NCBI GenBank assembly: GCA_018873245.2
Contig: JAEMBT020000005.1
Span: 11,234,001-11,298,000, forward strand
DNA from: Archegozetes longisetosus
Lineage: Eukaryota; Arthropoda; Arachnida; Sarcoptiformes; Trhypochthoniidae
DNA length: 64,000 bases
Reading direction: 5' to 3'
Each line of letters starts with the position of its first letter. Within the stretch, counting starts at the first letter, position 1. Below, piece after piece: positions 1 through 12,941 of the stretch. The notes under the pieces are model-generated. The model ran no database searches, had not been told where the DNA came from, and saw only the letters and a program-made list of their open reading frames with translations. Made by a program: the position numbers and the translations under genes.

Positions 1-508
1 TTTTAATATTTTACCATCAGAATCAAATTGACATGTTTTAAAAATTTTTTTATCAAAGCGTGCAGTCTTTAAGTTTCTCAATGTCGAGTAAATCTTTTAA
101 GAAATTGGATAGGTCATAATCATGGACTAGATTTTATAAGCTTAAAATCGGAAGAAATGCAAACATCAAGAAATTTTCCGAAAGAGAACTTCAGATATTC
201 ATAATATAAGTGAGAACTTGATATTAGAATAGAATTGATTTTTGAGTCAAATTGCCTTCAAACTTTCGGAAATATTAAAACTTTAATTGATAAGTTCAGG
301 CACAGAGTTTGAACATTTCAGTTCTCTTTAGATGATTAAAGTCAGTTGAAAATAACTAAAACTCTTGATATTTATATTTTGATATTTTATCTTAATAAAA
401 ATGAATTAGTGTTATAAGTGACTCAATATTTATAGATTTTAAAAATGGTTTATAATATTTATATATAAGGAATTTTTAACTTAAAATAGTCAATTTAACA
501 CATTTCAG
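1..508 (+). other. Non-coding sequence upstream of the first visible GMC exon
   Basis: AT-rich sequence with no convincing ORF. It ends in a splice acceptor (ATTTCAG at 502-508) immediately before the GMC oxidoreductase exon, so it is read as intron of that gene. The exon with the FAD-binding GxGxxG motif must lie left of the window. Confidence 0.6.
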
Positions 509-3500
509 GACTGGGAGTATCATCAGTTGGCTCAATCTACGATTGGAAGTATAAAACAGTTCCACAAGAATCAATAGGCTTGGCATATATTGGTGGACGT
601 TTATCTGAACCAAGAGGTAAAGTGATAGGCGGCACTTCCACAATAAATGGAATGCTTTATAATAGAGGAAACAGAAGAGATTTTAATGATTGGGCCAAAA
701 CTTATGGTGCAAAAGATTGGAGTTATAATAAAGTGTTGCCCTATTTCACTAAATCCGAAAATAATAGCGACTCTAGAATTGTTAGAGAAAATCCCGGATA
801 TCACGGAACTAGTGGACCGGTTGGTGTGTCTTCGCCACGATATATAGATCCTATACATACATTTTATCTGAAGGCAATAAATAAACTAGGCTTAAAAACT
901 ATTGATGTAAACGGTGCTAAACAATTAGGGGTTGCTATTTTACAGTCGACTATTGAAGATGGTATCCGATGTAGTACTGGAAATGCTTATATCGATCCTA
1001 ATCCTCATCCGAAAAATTTGCATATTTTAACCAATGCTTTCGTCACAAAGATATTGTTCAACAAATCAAGTCATGGAGTATCTTCTAAAGGAGTTGAGTT
1101 TTTAAAAAATGGTTTAAAACATATCGTGAATGTGAATAAAGAAGTCATTCTTTCTGCGGGTAAATAAATTTTTAACTTCTACATTTCTTTTTCTAAATCT
1201 AAAATTAACGAATATCTTCACATCATTTCAAAAAAATTTTGATTTTACGTTGTCTCAATTTTCAAAAGTATTTATGGAAATGAGTTCTCAGATAATCTAC
1301 AATCTTTGCATTTTTCTTAATTACAAATTCTGGCTTTCCTTTTATTCAGTAAATACAGGTATTTTTGGTTCAAATTTTCGATTTAAAGCTTTAAGTTCGC
1401 TGTATTATAAGTCTTAAAACTGACTAAATGTTTATGAAAGATATATTAATTTAATTTCATGTGAGGCGGTAACACTTTCATTATGATAGAATGTACGACT
1501 GGACTATGCCAAATGTGGGCGAATATGATACATGAGCTATACGCCATTCGATTCGTCTTGGCCATACGAGTCGATTGAGGTCATACTCTAGGTCAACCCG
1601 AAAATTCCACTTTAGGGTCCAATAAGTCGGACTTTGATCTGAGATTTATTAAAAGTAAGAACAAAGCAAACTATAGAAAATATTTGTATCAAAGGTAATT
1701 TTTATGATCAATTCCAGATAATCTTCACTTAAATTTCCTACCTTTAGATATAATAATAAATTTCGAGTTATCTGTTGATATTTTCTTTTGAACCTCACTT
1801 TTATAACGTCATTAATCTTAAGCTCTTATTTTGTGAAAATATCCCTATATTTTGTTTTGTGAAAGTGTAATTGTGATCTAGTAAATTATTCATGTTCATG
1901 AAAAGTTCTAGTTGAATGGTCTTAAAAGTGATCTTTATGCCGCAAATCTTCTGTTTGCGCTGTTTCATTTGTTGAATAGAGCTCAGATTTAAATTTGACT
2001 TATATAATAAGATCGGAAAATATCGAATATTCGGATTGAACTTGGATGACCTCGAGTATTATCTCAACCTATTCGTATGGCCAAGACCAGTCTAATAATG
2101 TATAACTTACGCATCTAAGCCTCGGAAACATACTTGTTTACGTTTTATAGATTAGTTGAGTGTTCTTCTACTATAACTCATTATTGTTACTGAAAATTCA
2201 GAAAAGAGAACCACTGTGTTGTTAGGGCGAGCGAGTCCAACTTTGGAACTGAAGTCTCCATTTGAATTATTGTAGACGCTACACTTCTTTGATGGAGATG
2301 TGTAGGCCACATATCTCCGATTATAATCATCTTGGGCCCGAAGCATACGTCTGGCGAAAAACTCACTCTGTAACCGGGCTCAAGTGAGTCTCCTAAGAGA
2401 GGGTTGGGCGCACGAAAATGAATGAATAAATGAATCGAAACTTAGAGAAGATTGAAATAACATTCAGTCTTATCAATAGATGAGTTGCAAAGAAAGTTAA
2501 AAAACTTGCATTTACTCATATATTACTAACATTTTGGTCATTAATTCTTAACATGTTTTTATTTAATGATTGAGTTAATAGAAATAATTAAAAACTTTCC
2601 ATATTTTATCTCATATGTCAATGATTATTAAGACTCAGTATATTTTTTAATGCATCTCTCTTAAGCCATACATCAAAGTATACATCACTATTTTTAGAGA
2701 TTCATATCTGAGTTTTCAAGATGATAAAGACCACACACACTTCATAGTGTTTTTATAATAAACTAGTGTCAAGTGCTTAAATAGCATTGCAAATTCAGAC
2801 ATATGTAATTCAAAAACAATTAACCTATATTTGAACATATAAGTAATCTTAAGACTAATTGTATTTCATGAATTTAGCTAGAATTACGATTTTTTATTAA
2901 ACCTAAACTTTGGAGCGTTTTAATGAGATCTATTATTGAATACAAACATATATTGAGTAATTAGCGATAAAGTTTAAAAATTTCAAGATGACTGATTGAA
3001 CTCAACAAATACTTAATTTTCGCTTACTCTGCTAAAGTATAGCTAGCTCTAGGTCAAACTCTAATACATACGAATTAATTGCGATTTTTATCTGTAATAC
3101 ACTTGAAAGCTAATCTTGTAATATTGATAAATGTAATATTGTAGATTGTTTGAAAAATGCACTTTCCCTTTTTAGATAAATGTAACTTAAGAAAAAATTA
3201 TATTCAAATTTTTTTGGTTTTATCATTGAATTCTTATTTGGTTAATAGGTGCCATAAGTTCGCCTCAAATACTAATGCTATCTGGAATTGGGCCAAAACG
3301 CCATTTGAATGATATGAAAATACCATTAATAGTAGACCTACCGGTTGGCGATCATCTCAAAGATCACCCGGCAGTTATTATTCTTTCTATAGTTAAAAAC
3401 CAAAGTCATGTAAATACTGCACCGCAACTTTGTCCTCAACAACTGTACGAACTTTATGTCAATAAATCTGGACCTTTATCCCAATTTTGGCTTCACTAGT

Positions 3501-4167
3501 ATTTTTCAGTACTAAAAATAACGCCGTCAGGAACTGGCCGAACACAGCAATCTTAACAACAATTATAAAGTTCAGTAATAACTTGGTTGAAACAGTCTCT
3601 CAATATGAATCTCGAATTGGTGAATGGAATGACTATCACAAACCATTTCTAGGCCTAAATGTTTTAGTTTCGCTAGCATTTCTAGGAAAAGTTCGAAGTT
3701 ACGGTTCAATACGTTTGTCATCAAAAGATCCTTTCGAACATCCATTAATAGATCCGAAATTTCTTTCAAACCCTCGAGATTTAGAATCATTGGTAGAAGC
3801 AACTAAGTTCATAATTTTCGTTCTGCAAAATACATCTTTTTCTGATTACATAAAAATGATTCCGAAACCCATCCCTGGATGCAGTTTCTGTCCGGAGCGG
3901 CCTCTATATAAATGTGATTCTTATATAATATGTCATATCAGACAAGTAGGAATGCCGATCTATCATCCAGCAGGAAGTTGTCGAATGGGATCTATTCGTA
4001 GGAGTGATGTTGTGGTTGATGAAAGATTAAGGGTTAAAAATGTTAAAGGACTCCGCGTTATTGATGCTTCAATTATGCCAAATTTGATCAATGGTAATCC
4101 AAATGCAGCTTCTATTATGATAGGAGAATATGGCTCTCAAATGATTAAGGAAGATCAACTTTTATAA
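509..4167 (+). CDS. GMC-family FAD oxidoreductase, 5'-partial, one frame change
   Basis: Glucose-methanol-choline oxidoreductases use FAD to oxidise alcohols or sugars and are often secreted in arthropods. Exon 509-1159 (phase 1 start) carries the family stretch with PRGKVIGG, NGMLYNRG and DFNDW. It splices at GCG-G|GTAAAT (intron 1160-3248, 2,089 bp, ending TTAATAG) into exon 3249-4167, which completes SAGAISSPQILMLSGIGP, the GMC signature 2. The C-terminal domain has the active-site HPAGSCRMG block and the closing GNPNAASIMIGE block, then a TAA stop. The FAD-binding N terminus lies left of the window. One lesion is visible: near 3484-3488 the frame changes inside CAATTTTGG; one more T would restore the normal family reading. 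This may be a real mutation or a sequence error. Family assignment is firm; the substrate cannot be told. Confidence 0.9.
1535..2105. repeat. Imperfect inverted repeat inside the GMC intron
   Basis: The segment around 1545-1605 (containing GTCTTGGCCATACGAGTCGA, then GAGGTCATACTC) is matched in reverse complement by about 2030-2093 (containing CGTATGGCCAAGACCAGTCT). Arms are roughly 60-70 bp and imperfect, with about 430 bp between them. It looks like a decayed foldback or MITE element. The limits are approximate. Confidence 0.5.
2110..2430. repeat. GC-richer patch ending in AATG-type repeats, possible retroposon
   Basis: This part of the GMC intron is clearly less AT-rich than its surroundings and ends in a short run of AATG-like repeats (about 2415-2438). 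That arrangement would fit an old SINE-like insertion. I could not recognise a convincing pol III A and B box pair, so this is only a suggestion. Confidence 0.2.
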
Positions 4168-5862
4168 AGTGTTTTTGTGTTCATTCTTTTAAACTTCAGA
4201 AGAGCATGAGAAAAAATTTAATTATTCAAAAATTTTTCTCGAATTCTAATTTCTGAATTTGAAAAAGCTATTTATTAATGAAGTCAAGTGAAAACTTTTT
4301 AAAAGCTATTCGAATTAAAATGCTAAATTTTTCACAATACTATAAGTCAGCTAAATAATTGAACACTATATGAACTGCTTTGTGTTTTTGTAAGTCAAAT
4401 AAATAATTTTCTATGATAAAATTAGTCATCTAACAATAACTTATGTTTTATTAAGCATATATATGACGAACTTGTAGCTAAGTGCATAATTGTCTTAAAT
4501 AAAGAATTAAGAATAAGTAATACAAATATCTGGTTATTTTAATAATCTTTTACAAGAATAGATTTATCATTCACTGCTAGTTTGAATCAAGACTATAGAA
4601 TATGAAAGAAACAAGTCGAACATGAAAAGATGCATCTGTACTCACTCTGATTAAGTTAAATGTAGTAAATTTTTCCAATTTTGTCTCTAATTGTAAATAA
4701 TTTTGTCAACATCGAATGTTCAAGTAATTGACTAAACAATGGGTTATTGGCAGTAGATTAAGGCACATATTCTAATAACTTATCACAAAAATTATGGAAT
4801 TTCTTAAGAAACATATCAAAATAACCTTAAAAAGTATTATTAGACTCTAATTGTTACCAAACTTGTCAAGTTTTCTTACATCTTAATCGTGAAAAAACAT
4901 TAGAACGTGATACACATGATAATATTGAGAGGTTTAGAAATCAAAATCATTGGTTAGATTAAATTACCAAAATTTTTGATAGATCTATGAGTTTCACCAA
5001 CAAGCTGATAAGTTCCAAAATACTAAATTTTCGCAATTAAAAGACATCTATTACTTCCTATACGAATTTAAATACTTTGCGTAATGAGATTAAGACGGAG
5101 TTTTAGTACAAAATGAATTCGATAAGAAGATACATCAAAGAAATTAAATAATCTATTGCTAGTATCCCAAATGTTAAGAAAATATTGCTGGTTTTAACAA
5201 TAAAATATCAAAATTTTTCGTTATTATAAATATCTCATATTCTGACATGTTTTATGATGTATTTTTCAATAAATTCAATATTTGAAAAAAGACTTGATTT
5301 TCTTGAGTTTTATTTTGTTAACCCATTCACAGTCACTCTTTGTATCTATTAGCAGTCACTATTTTGAAACTGTAAACTTAGTATAAGTTAAAGTACTTAC
5401 GTTTCTTTTCTAGCAACAGTTTCCTACGTTAATTGATTAATTTCTTCGCTGAATATCAACGAAAGTTAAAGTTTCCATCTCCACCTGACATTAAACGGAG
5501 AGTAAAAATTTTTATTCTACTGAATAGGATTACCAAAAACTGTCAAAAATTAATCAAAAACTTCACAAGATCTGAACATAGTCGACAGTACAGAATAACA
5601 TAATCTGAGTTTTGAATACTACTGCTATGAACTTTTAACTCTTCTAAAAGCTCTATTCAGTGTATATCATGGGCGCTAAATATTTTGAAGAATCAGATGC
5701 ACCTTATTCAGTATTGTTTGGTATAGTATGAAGGAAGTCTCAATTAAATATTAAATTTGGATAATTCCATCAATGCTTTGTTTGATGTTTTAAAGTACAT
5801 TTCACTCAACTTTACTCTATTAGTGATTTATTTTTAATACTAAATATAAATTTAATCCAAAA
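4168..5862. other. Gene-free interval
   Basis: About 1.7 kb of AT-rich DNA between the GMC stop codon and the P450 remnant. I see no exon with family resemblance, no structured repeat and no RNA gene. Confidence 0.6.
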
Positions 5863-7212
5863 ATGGAGTATTTAGCGAGTCTAAGTCACAAATTGTTTTG
5901 GCACTTCGATCTGACAAATAATACAGTATTTTATTTAACAGTATGTCTAATGATCGTTTGTACGTTTAATGAGTTAACTAATTTGAAGCATTTTATAATC
6001 AAATTAATCCAGCGGTTTTGTTATGTAACAGAATCTGAACCAAACTCTCATCCAAACTTTGAAAAACATTCGGTTCGTAAAATTCTATAGAGAAAGTACT
6101 TTAAAATGAGATCAAAACATTTTTCACACGTTATTCCTCTGTCGAGGAGTTATTCTTAGGGTTGCAAATCGTGCAGATTTTGTCTGAATGCCTCTAAAGG
6201 AAATAATTTTTGGTTGGCTAAAAATCTTTTGGCAGCTCAATCGCCGTCAATATTGGTGATTTTTTTGAACTAGTGCCCTATCGAAAAGATTCTTTTGGGC
6301 ATAATACGAAAATATGGAAAGCTATTTGGTGCTAATCGAGTCGAGACACTGGCTATATTTTGTGCTAATCCAGAATTGATTAGTCTTATTCTGAGTTAAG
6401 AGTTCATTAGTTTTCCCGACGGAAGGGCTGTTTATCTATAAAATAATTTTCATTTTCATTCAAAACATAACTGAAGTACATTTTTTTATCAGTTACTCAA
6501 AACAGCAATCTTAAATTTTTCATAGATTTAATTTAGGAACATATCCATTAATGGAAAACATGCTATTTCCTATCAATAATAGAGAACTATCAGTGGAAAC
6601 GGATACAGTTTTACCGACTTTTTCAACCAGAATACTTAGACTATTGATCGATGACTGCCTGAAAACATTAATTTCAAACAATTGATTAAAGAAGAAAGAG
6701 TTGAATGTGAAGAGAATACTAGGCGCTCTCACAGTGGAGGTCGTAATACAAGTTGCGTTCAAGACAAAAGTCGATACTCTTATAGATATGAACAATCCAA
6801 CTATAGTAAAAGCGAAAAGCTTTTAGCATGAAATATGCCATTAATGACTATATTGAAGTTCGTAACAATGGTTATGCTCCTCAAAATCGTTCGTTTACTC
6901 AATCATCGATTTATGCGGAGCGGATTCACGGAATTTTTTTGAAGCATCTGCTTTAAAAATAATTGAAGGAAGGAAAAAGGATAAGACAGACGATAAGAGA
7001 TATGACTTTTTGCAGCTTTTACTTGATACTATGGAAAATGAGACCAACGACGAAGATATCGAGAATAAGGGTCAAAGCATTACAATCTTTTTTGATGTAC
7101 GAAAGCTTGTGACATAATAAAACTTGGTTCAATCAATATTAAATATGAAAAATATATTTTTGAACCTTTTCTACTTTTTATTGCAGCAATATCAGAATTT
7201 AGCAATATAATA

Positions 7213-8638
7213 CAGTGTTTTTCAGTTCAATTTGGATCTATTGCATTGCTATTTGTAATGTAAACCCAAACCCTGTCGAACCGGTAGCTCTTCGCAAAGC
7301 TATTTGCAATTCAAAACTTTATTTCAATATGTGAAAGACGGCAAGACATACAATTAAATGATTAGATATTCAACTAAATTAATTCTCAATTATCTCTCTA
7401 TTAAGACTGGGGAATATGTATTTTTCCATATTTTTATAATAATTTGAACAATTCTGAGAAGAAATAAATTCAGAAGTAGAATGAACTGCTTGATACAGTT
7501 CATCCTCATTATTAGATTGACATCTTCTGATCATAGACTTCCATTGATTGAACAGATTCTCAATCGGATTCAAAAATGGTGAATAAGGAGGCAGAAAGAC
7601 TGCGTGATGACCATGAGATTGAATCAGATTGACAATCAATTCAGTCCTATGGAACCTGACGTTGTCCATAATCAGGTACGCGCCACAAATGTTGTTTAGG
7701 CGCAAATGTTCAATAAGTTTGCTCAGAAAGAATCCATAATCCTCTGCATTATAAGCTTTGTCTTGAATTTCAAAGAAAAAGAGCGACTCGTGATTCATCG
7801 CAGTTGAGATCGAGTAATTGCGGCTTCTTAATTGCCTGACATTTTTTGTAGCGCGGGTTCCTTTTGCCGAACGACCATATGAAGATCTAAAGAAGATTTG
7901 GACACCCGTTTCATCCAAGAAAAACATTCTTTCTCTTTCAGGCATTAATCGGTTGTATTCAACTGCATATCGATATCGTTTTTCAATGACATCAGGGCTA
8001 TTTCTTCTTTCAGGAATTAAAGTCAACCTTTTGAATGAATAATGAAATTGTTTGAGAGCCCTATCAACAGTTGAAGAAGATATCACTATTTGCCATTCAT
8101 CGAAACACTTTTCTACTAAACTTTTAAGAGTTAGCTCACAGTCTTCGTCAACCCAGTCCCATATCTTCTCTTTTTGCCAATCACTTAAAACAGATTTTCT
8201 TGTTCCAGTTTGTTTCTTTTCATCTCTTCCTTCTTTTTGAAAAACTTTATAAATTTCTCGAACGGCAGACTCTTTAACATTGAACATTTTGGCTACTTCT
8301 TTAGCTTTTGATCAACTATTCATTTTTGCAACAATCAGCTTTCTAATTTCATTACTAATTTTTTGCTTTCTTCTACTTGTGTTGATATCAGAAGCTATTG
8401 ATTGTGTTATATCTTCCATTTTAATAAAAAATTTAAGATAATTTGACCTAAACTTAAATTGTTCTATAAACAAATGAAATCAAATGTGTTTTGTGCAATA
8501 AATAAGATATACTTTAAAATTACAAATAGTAATGAAATCGACACAGATAGTTTTGAGGTAAGCAACCGGTTTTCATAAGGATTAAACTAAGTACACAAAT
8601 AGCAGTGCAATAGATACAAAATGAAGTGAAAAATACTG
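7213..8638. mobile_element. Tc1/mariner-superfamily DNA transposon, full length (1,426 bp)
   Basis: The ends are inverted repeats of about 46 bp, roughly 85% alike by eye. Both begin CAGT(G/A)TTTTTCA and contain ATCTATTGCA(T/C)TGCTATTTGT. TA dinucleotides at 7211-7212 and 8639-8640 are the expected target-site duplication. The interior carries one transposase gene on the minus strand. The element sits inside the P450 remnant, between its helix region and its I-helix, so it arrived after or at the death of that gene. The difference between the two ends and a stop codon in the transposase N terminus suggest an ageing copy. Confidence 0.92.
7379..8419 (-). pseudogene. Tc1/mariner-IS630 transposase (DD34E), one in-frame TGA
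   Basis: Cut-and-paste transposase. From the ATG at 8417-8419 an N-terminal helix-turn-helix runs through an in-frame TGA (8312-8314). The open part from 8287 to 7379 codes for 302 residues. It holds a second helix-turn-helix, then the DDE_3 catalytic core: LDETGVQ (first D), IMDNVRFHR (second D), and PPYSPFLNPIENLFNQWK with the glutamate 34 residues after the second D, hence DD34E. A start at the internal ATG 8285-8287 would give a shortened protein lacking part of the DNA-binding region that recognises the terminal repeats. The catalytic part looks intact; the TGA probably disables the copy unless it is a sequence error. Confidence 0.88.
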
Positions 8639-9243
8639 TACATCGAATTAACATCATAATGCATTCTGTTTATCTTCGCTGGTTATGGGACAACTGCTAC
8701 CACTCTATCGTTTAATGCTTACAATATCGTGTGTAATCTAGAAGCTAGGCAAAAATTATACTATGAATCGAAACTGTTTTTGATTCTAAAGTAATAACGA
8801 TTTTGACAGAAAATCGTTTTATCAATAGACTTATCTTAATTAATAGGTAGAACTTGATTACGATTCAATACTGGAATATTTATAGGCAGCTATATCAGAA
8901 ACTTTTTGTTAATACCCTTCGGCAATAGTTCTCGAGCGATGCGCTTCTGAAGATATAGTACTCATAAGTGAACAAATCAACGTAAATCGGGAGATATTAT
9001 TCATGTACCTGTCCATGCATTGCATAGAGATCCTGACAATTTTCCTAAACCCGAATCTTTCAAACCAGAAAGTCGTTTACATCACCCCTACTCTTATCTA
9101 CCACTTGAAGCCGGACTAAGAAATTGTGTGGTCCGAAGACTGGCTCTAATGGAGGCTAAGTTAGCGCTACTCTATTCGGCCTATAATTTCAAGTTTAGCT
9201 TGACAGATAAAACTGATGTAAGTATTTTATCATTATTTTTGGT

Positions 9244-9374
9244 TAGTGTTGGAAAATTTATAGAAATTTTCTTTTGAGGAGAAATATTTATCTATGGGAG
9301 GTTTACACAAACTTACAAATATCTGTAGAAACTTTCTTGAAAAAATTTCTAGAAATTTTCTTTTTACAACACTA
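9244..9374. repeat. Short palindromic repeat, family TAGTGTTG...CAACACTA (copy 1)
   Basis: It starts TAGTGTTGGAAAATTT and ends TTTTTACAACACTA, so the outer 8 bp are exact inverted repeats. The interior repeats the motif TTTCTAGAAATTTTC and relatives. Two further copies lie at 44846-45145 and 62570-62768. It is too short to encode anything and is best read as a MITE-like family. Confidence 0.7.
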
Positions 9375-11061
9375 CTTCTGGTAGACTCTCTAGGAAAATT
9401 AAAACTGAAATATTTTTTTCTTATTGATAGCATATGCCAAAATGTTATAGAAACACTGAACTACTAATACCCAAAAGTGTTATACTCAAGGTTGAGAAAA
9501 AATGAACGAAAGGTTTTATTTAACAATAGACTGCCTTAAAACTATTTAGCAAACAAATGATAAGTTTAGCCGCAACTTAATTTTAGGTTTAAACATTATA
9601 AGGATTTTAGTGTTTCACATAAGGTTACCGTAAATGATTTAACTTTCATTACTTAAACGTTAGACTACAAATTAATCTAGAGTTGCTGTAATTCACACTA
9701 TGCATTATGCCTAATATTATCGATTCAATTAACTCACAATAACAAAAATGCGGTTCGATAAGGAGAAAAATTCTCTCTTTCAGGCAATTCATTTATTGAT
9801 TTTGCAATTTAAAGACTGGCAGTTAGACCGTTATATAAATATTCTAGTATTAGTCGTATGAAATTAAATATTCGTTAAAAATAAAATATTTAAAACTTTT
9901 CGAAAATCTATAACAATTCTAAACGTATTGGAGAGTTAGATATAAGTTGATACTGAAAAAATGAGCAATTAAATTGATAATTCTTACAGTAATACATAAT
10001 AGAATGTACAGATCGGCAAATTAAAGCAACTATATTATTGATTGCGTAAATCTTATTTTTCATCTTCAATTATTGACTAAGTCATTAAAACAGATAATCA
10101 TTAACAGCATTGTGTAATTCTTATTAGAGAGCTTAAGGTGGAGAAAAAAATTCTCATCTACATTCATGGAGTGGAGTGGAAATTGCAAAAAATCAGTGGA
10201 GTTGAATGGAAATTGAATTGAAATGAGAGGATCGATGGAATATCGAGTCGAGTCAGTATTGGTGTGGCTGTACTTCAACCTGGTTCAATATTAATCTGTG
10301 AATTTTAAAGTGAAATAATAAAGTCTAAACAAGTATAAAAATAATTTAAACATTACAAATAAAAAGCTTTGGTAGTTATAAGTAACAGAAGTCAAGGTAT
10401 TCACATCTAGCTATGTTTCTAGTACTTTGGATTTTATGAGCAAAAATCCCTTTTAAATTGATAAATCTATCCCTACTGTATGTGAAGTTGGAGCCAGGGT
10501 CGAGTACTACGTGGAGTTTTTAGTGGAAATGGAATCGAATGAAAAAAAATTTGAACGAGATCGGAGTGGATATGGAATAAAAATTATATTAAATACTGGA
10601 GTTGGAGTGGAGTGATAAAATTTCATGTCGCGGTGGAGTGGATGTGAATGTTCGAATATTTTGGTTCTCTAGTTCGAGGTTACTTTAAGTGGAATATTCA
10701 GTAATTGCATTTATCAAATCAATTAATTTTTATGCCAAATAAATTACCGTAAATAAAATTTTAGAATGGTAGATAAGTTTTGTGTCTATCGATTTATTGG
10801 ATTTTATTTCCTTCTGGAAGAGAAAACACATTAAATCAATATTTCCAGAAATCATTTATATATAGTTGAAGAAAGTCCTAAGACTTGAATATATTGAATA
10901 AATATTTATAATTAAAAAATAGTGCTGGTTTTTTTAAACATTCAGATTACAGATTTTCTCTTATTGAAAACATTGAAGGACTTAAGATTTTTCTATTTTT
11001 AAAGATTCCTTATAGAATTTGACAATTCTTATAATTCAAATAAAACTTTCAGTCATTCCAG
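9375..11061. other. Gene-free interval with a GGAGT-rich patch
   Basis: No exon recognised. At about 10130-10650 the sequence is full of degenerate GTGGAGTGGAAAT-type repeats, a simple-sequence-derived patch that produces chance ORFs on the minus strand. Missing 5' exons of the ionotropic receptor could lie here, but none is convincing. Confidence 0.5.
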
Positions 11062-12941
11062 GACGAAAATCAGAGTATAGATATGGATGTTTTAATTCAA
11101 TGCGAATCGCTAATACCAGATCATAATTATTTTGATCAAACTAATGACAATACTGATGAAAATATACTTTCTATGACTATGGCTGGGAATACTTATAATG
11201 AAGAGGTGAGAAAAATATTAAAATTTTCAAACTCGAATTAGATCTTTATCTTTATTACATAACATATTCTTGTTTAGAATAACTTCTGTTTTTATGAACA
11301 CGATATGTTCAATATCTTTATTTCAAAGAGATTCGGAAACTTCAACATAACTTATCGCAAAAAAATTGGCAATGCTTACGAACTGTTGGAAGAAAAAGTT
11401 TGAGTAGCTTTGTTACTAAAATATCCTCATTAAGAAATAATATGAGTTTCTTTTAGAATTGGGATTTGGTTTTTGCATCAACAACAATAGAAGAATTATT
11501 TCATAGGGTAGCGATCTCTCCATGGATTACAAATCAAATACAGATTCAAATATTGAGTGCCTTGTATCCAATAAACACAAGTTTATTCAATCGTCTCAAG
11601 CATACATTTACTGCAAATACTTGGCTATCAATTCTTTTGTCTATTTTTGTTATAGCGGCCACATTTTATTGTACACAGGAATTAAAAAGTAATGAAAAAA
11701 AATTAGAAAATGATTGCAAAGTCAATAAATTCGATAGAATACCTTGAATTTGATATAACTTTATTTAGGTAAACCTAATCTTAACAAACTGAATGCGAAT
11801 AGCAATTCGAGTTTCAATCTATTCGAACTTTTATTAACGATAAGTTCTTATTTACTAAATCAACATTCAAAATTAAACAGAAACTTATTAATTATTTTAT
11901 GGAGTTTCATTTCATTGATATTCATCTCATGCATTAGTGGCAGAATATTATCATCACTTGTTGAGCAAGATATGAAAACTGTAAATAGTTTTGCAGAGCT
12001 AGAAAACTCAAGCTTGTCTATAATAAGTGGAAAATGGTCTTACTTTTACATTCTCAAACAACATAGAGCGGGCCCGCAAAGCATTCAAACGTTATTTGGA
12101 AGAACAAGATTTGTCGCCGACTGGCAGGTCAGTATAACTCAATAAATAGAGTGTGAATAAAAGCAATAAAACTCAAGATTAAAATATATTCTTTGAGAAT
12201 TGCTTATCAGACTTTACACTCAGTCAAGTAAATCGATAGCTTGCAGAATGACTTAATTTATATGTTAGGATTCAGAAAAGGAATTAATTATTGATCAGAT
12301 ATCTAAAAGGGAATCGGCTTATTTAAGAGAAGCATATCATGTCAATAATTTGAAAACACGTTATCCACATATCTCTATGGCTATAGCTGAAGAAGAATAT
12401 TTTCCAGTATTAATCGGATATGTGATCAACAAAAATTTAACTAAAGCTCGAGAACGAGTCTACAAAATGTAGGTTTTTAGTAAAAGGAAGTAAAAAGTTT
12501 CAATTAGTCTAAATTTTTTATTTATTGCGACCTAGTTTCGAGAGAAGTGTTGAGATCGGAATAATAAACCGTTCAATAAGAAGACAAACAATTTTGGATG
12601 AACTGGTTGCTATTAATAAGTCTATAGTTTATTATCAAAGTCATCATAAGCCTGATAATGAGAACTCGACTATAATTACGACAGAGATGTTAAGCGGTGT
12701 ATTCTTTTTAGTAATATTTGGATTTTTATTCTCTTTACTAGTCTTAATAATTGAAATAATAGGTTTTACTCTATTTTATGGCCGATCTGCCTTATTTAGA
12801 AGACTTAATATTTTGTTACCTAAGAGCTATAAAGTTCTAAATACAAAAACTATCTTTACGAGAAAAAATCGAAATTCGACTTGGCTATATCTATGTAGCA
12901 AATTTTCAGATATTTTACCAAGGAATCATTTAAAAAACTGA
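11062..12941 (+). CDS. Ionotropic receptor (IR) ligand-gated channel, six visible exons
   Basis: IRs are variant ionotropic glutamate receptors that act as chemosensory cation channels in arthropod neurons. Exons with matching phases: 11062-11205, 11278-11397, 11457-11688, 11769-12127, 12269-12468, 12536-12941, about 486 residues. Exon 3 has the first membrane helix (TWLSILLSIFVIAATFYC). Exon 4 has the pore region and a second helix (LLIILWSFISLIFISCISGR) followed by a NSFAELENS stretch typical of the S2 lobe. The last exon has the final helix, reading EMLSGVFFLVIFGF, then a 60-residue cytoplasmic tail. No frame break is present. The start is uncertain: the first listed exon begins at an acceptor, so upstream exons encoding more of the ligand-binding domain may exist. 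Which ligand it binds cannot be told. Confidence 0.85.

Larger units (their letters stand above)
5863..9217 (+). pseudogene. Cytochrome P450 pseudogene (CYP3-clan-like), split by a mariner element
   Basis: P450s are haem mono-oxygenases, usually anchored in the endoplasmic reticulum and used in detoxification. Recognisable pieces lie in order on the + strand. A possible N-terminal anchor ORF is at 5863-6090. A stretch reading KYGKLFGAN then FCANPELI lies near 6305-6395. A helix C-E region reading IDDCLKTLI and later ILGALTVEVV lies at about 6535-6830, with an in-frame stop. YDFLQLLLD lies near 7000-7040, before the mariner insertion. The I-helix region FIFAGYGTTATTLS (8672-8713) comes after it. 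The haem-binding exon, at about 9006-9217, ends at a GTAAGT donor. The haem block has decayed: the cysteine remains in RNCVVRR, but positions normally F, G, P and G read L, E, L and V. The K-helix ExxR was not found. Frame breaks and the insertion make this a clear pseudogene. Confidence 0.85.

Noticed and set aside
601..858. Open frame on the minus strand opposite the GMC exon
   Set aside because: Antisense shadow of a well-supported exon, with no family content.
6520..6795. Minus-strand ORF of 91 residues
   Set aside because: Shadow of the P450 pseudogene helix region on the plus strand.
10066..10278. Minus-strand ORF in the GGAGT-rich patch
   Set aside because: Low-complexity product of degenerate repeats.
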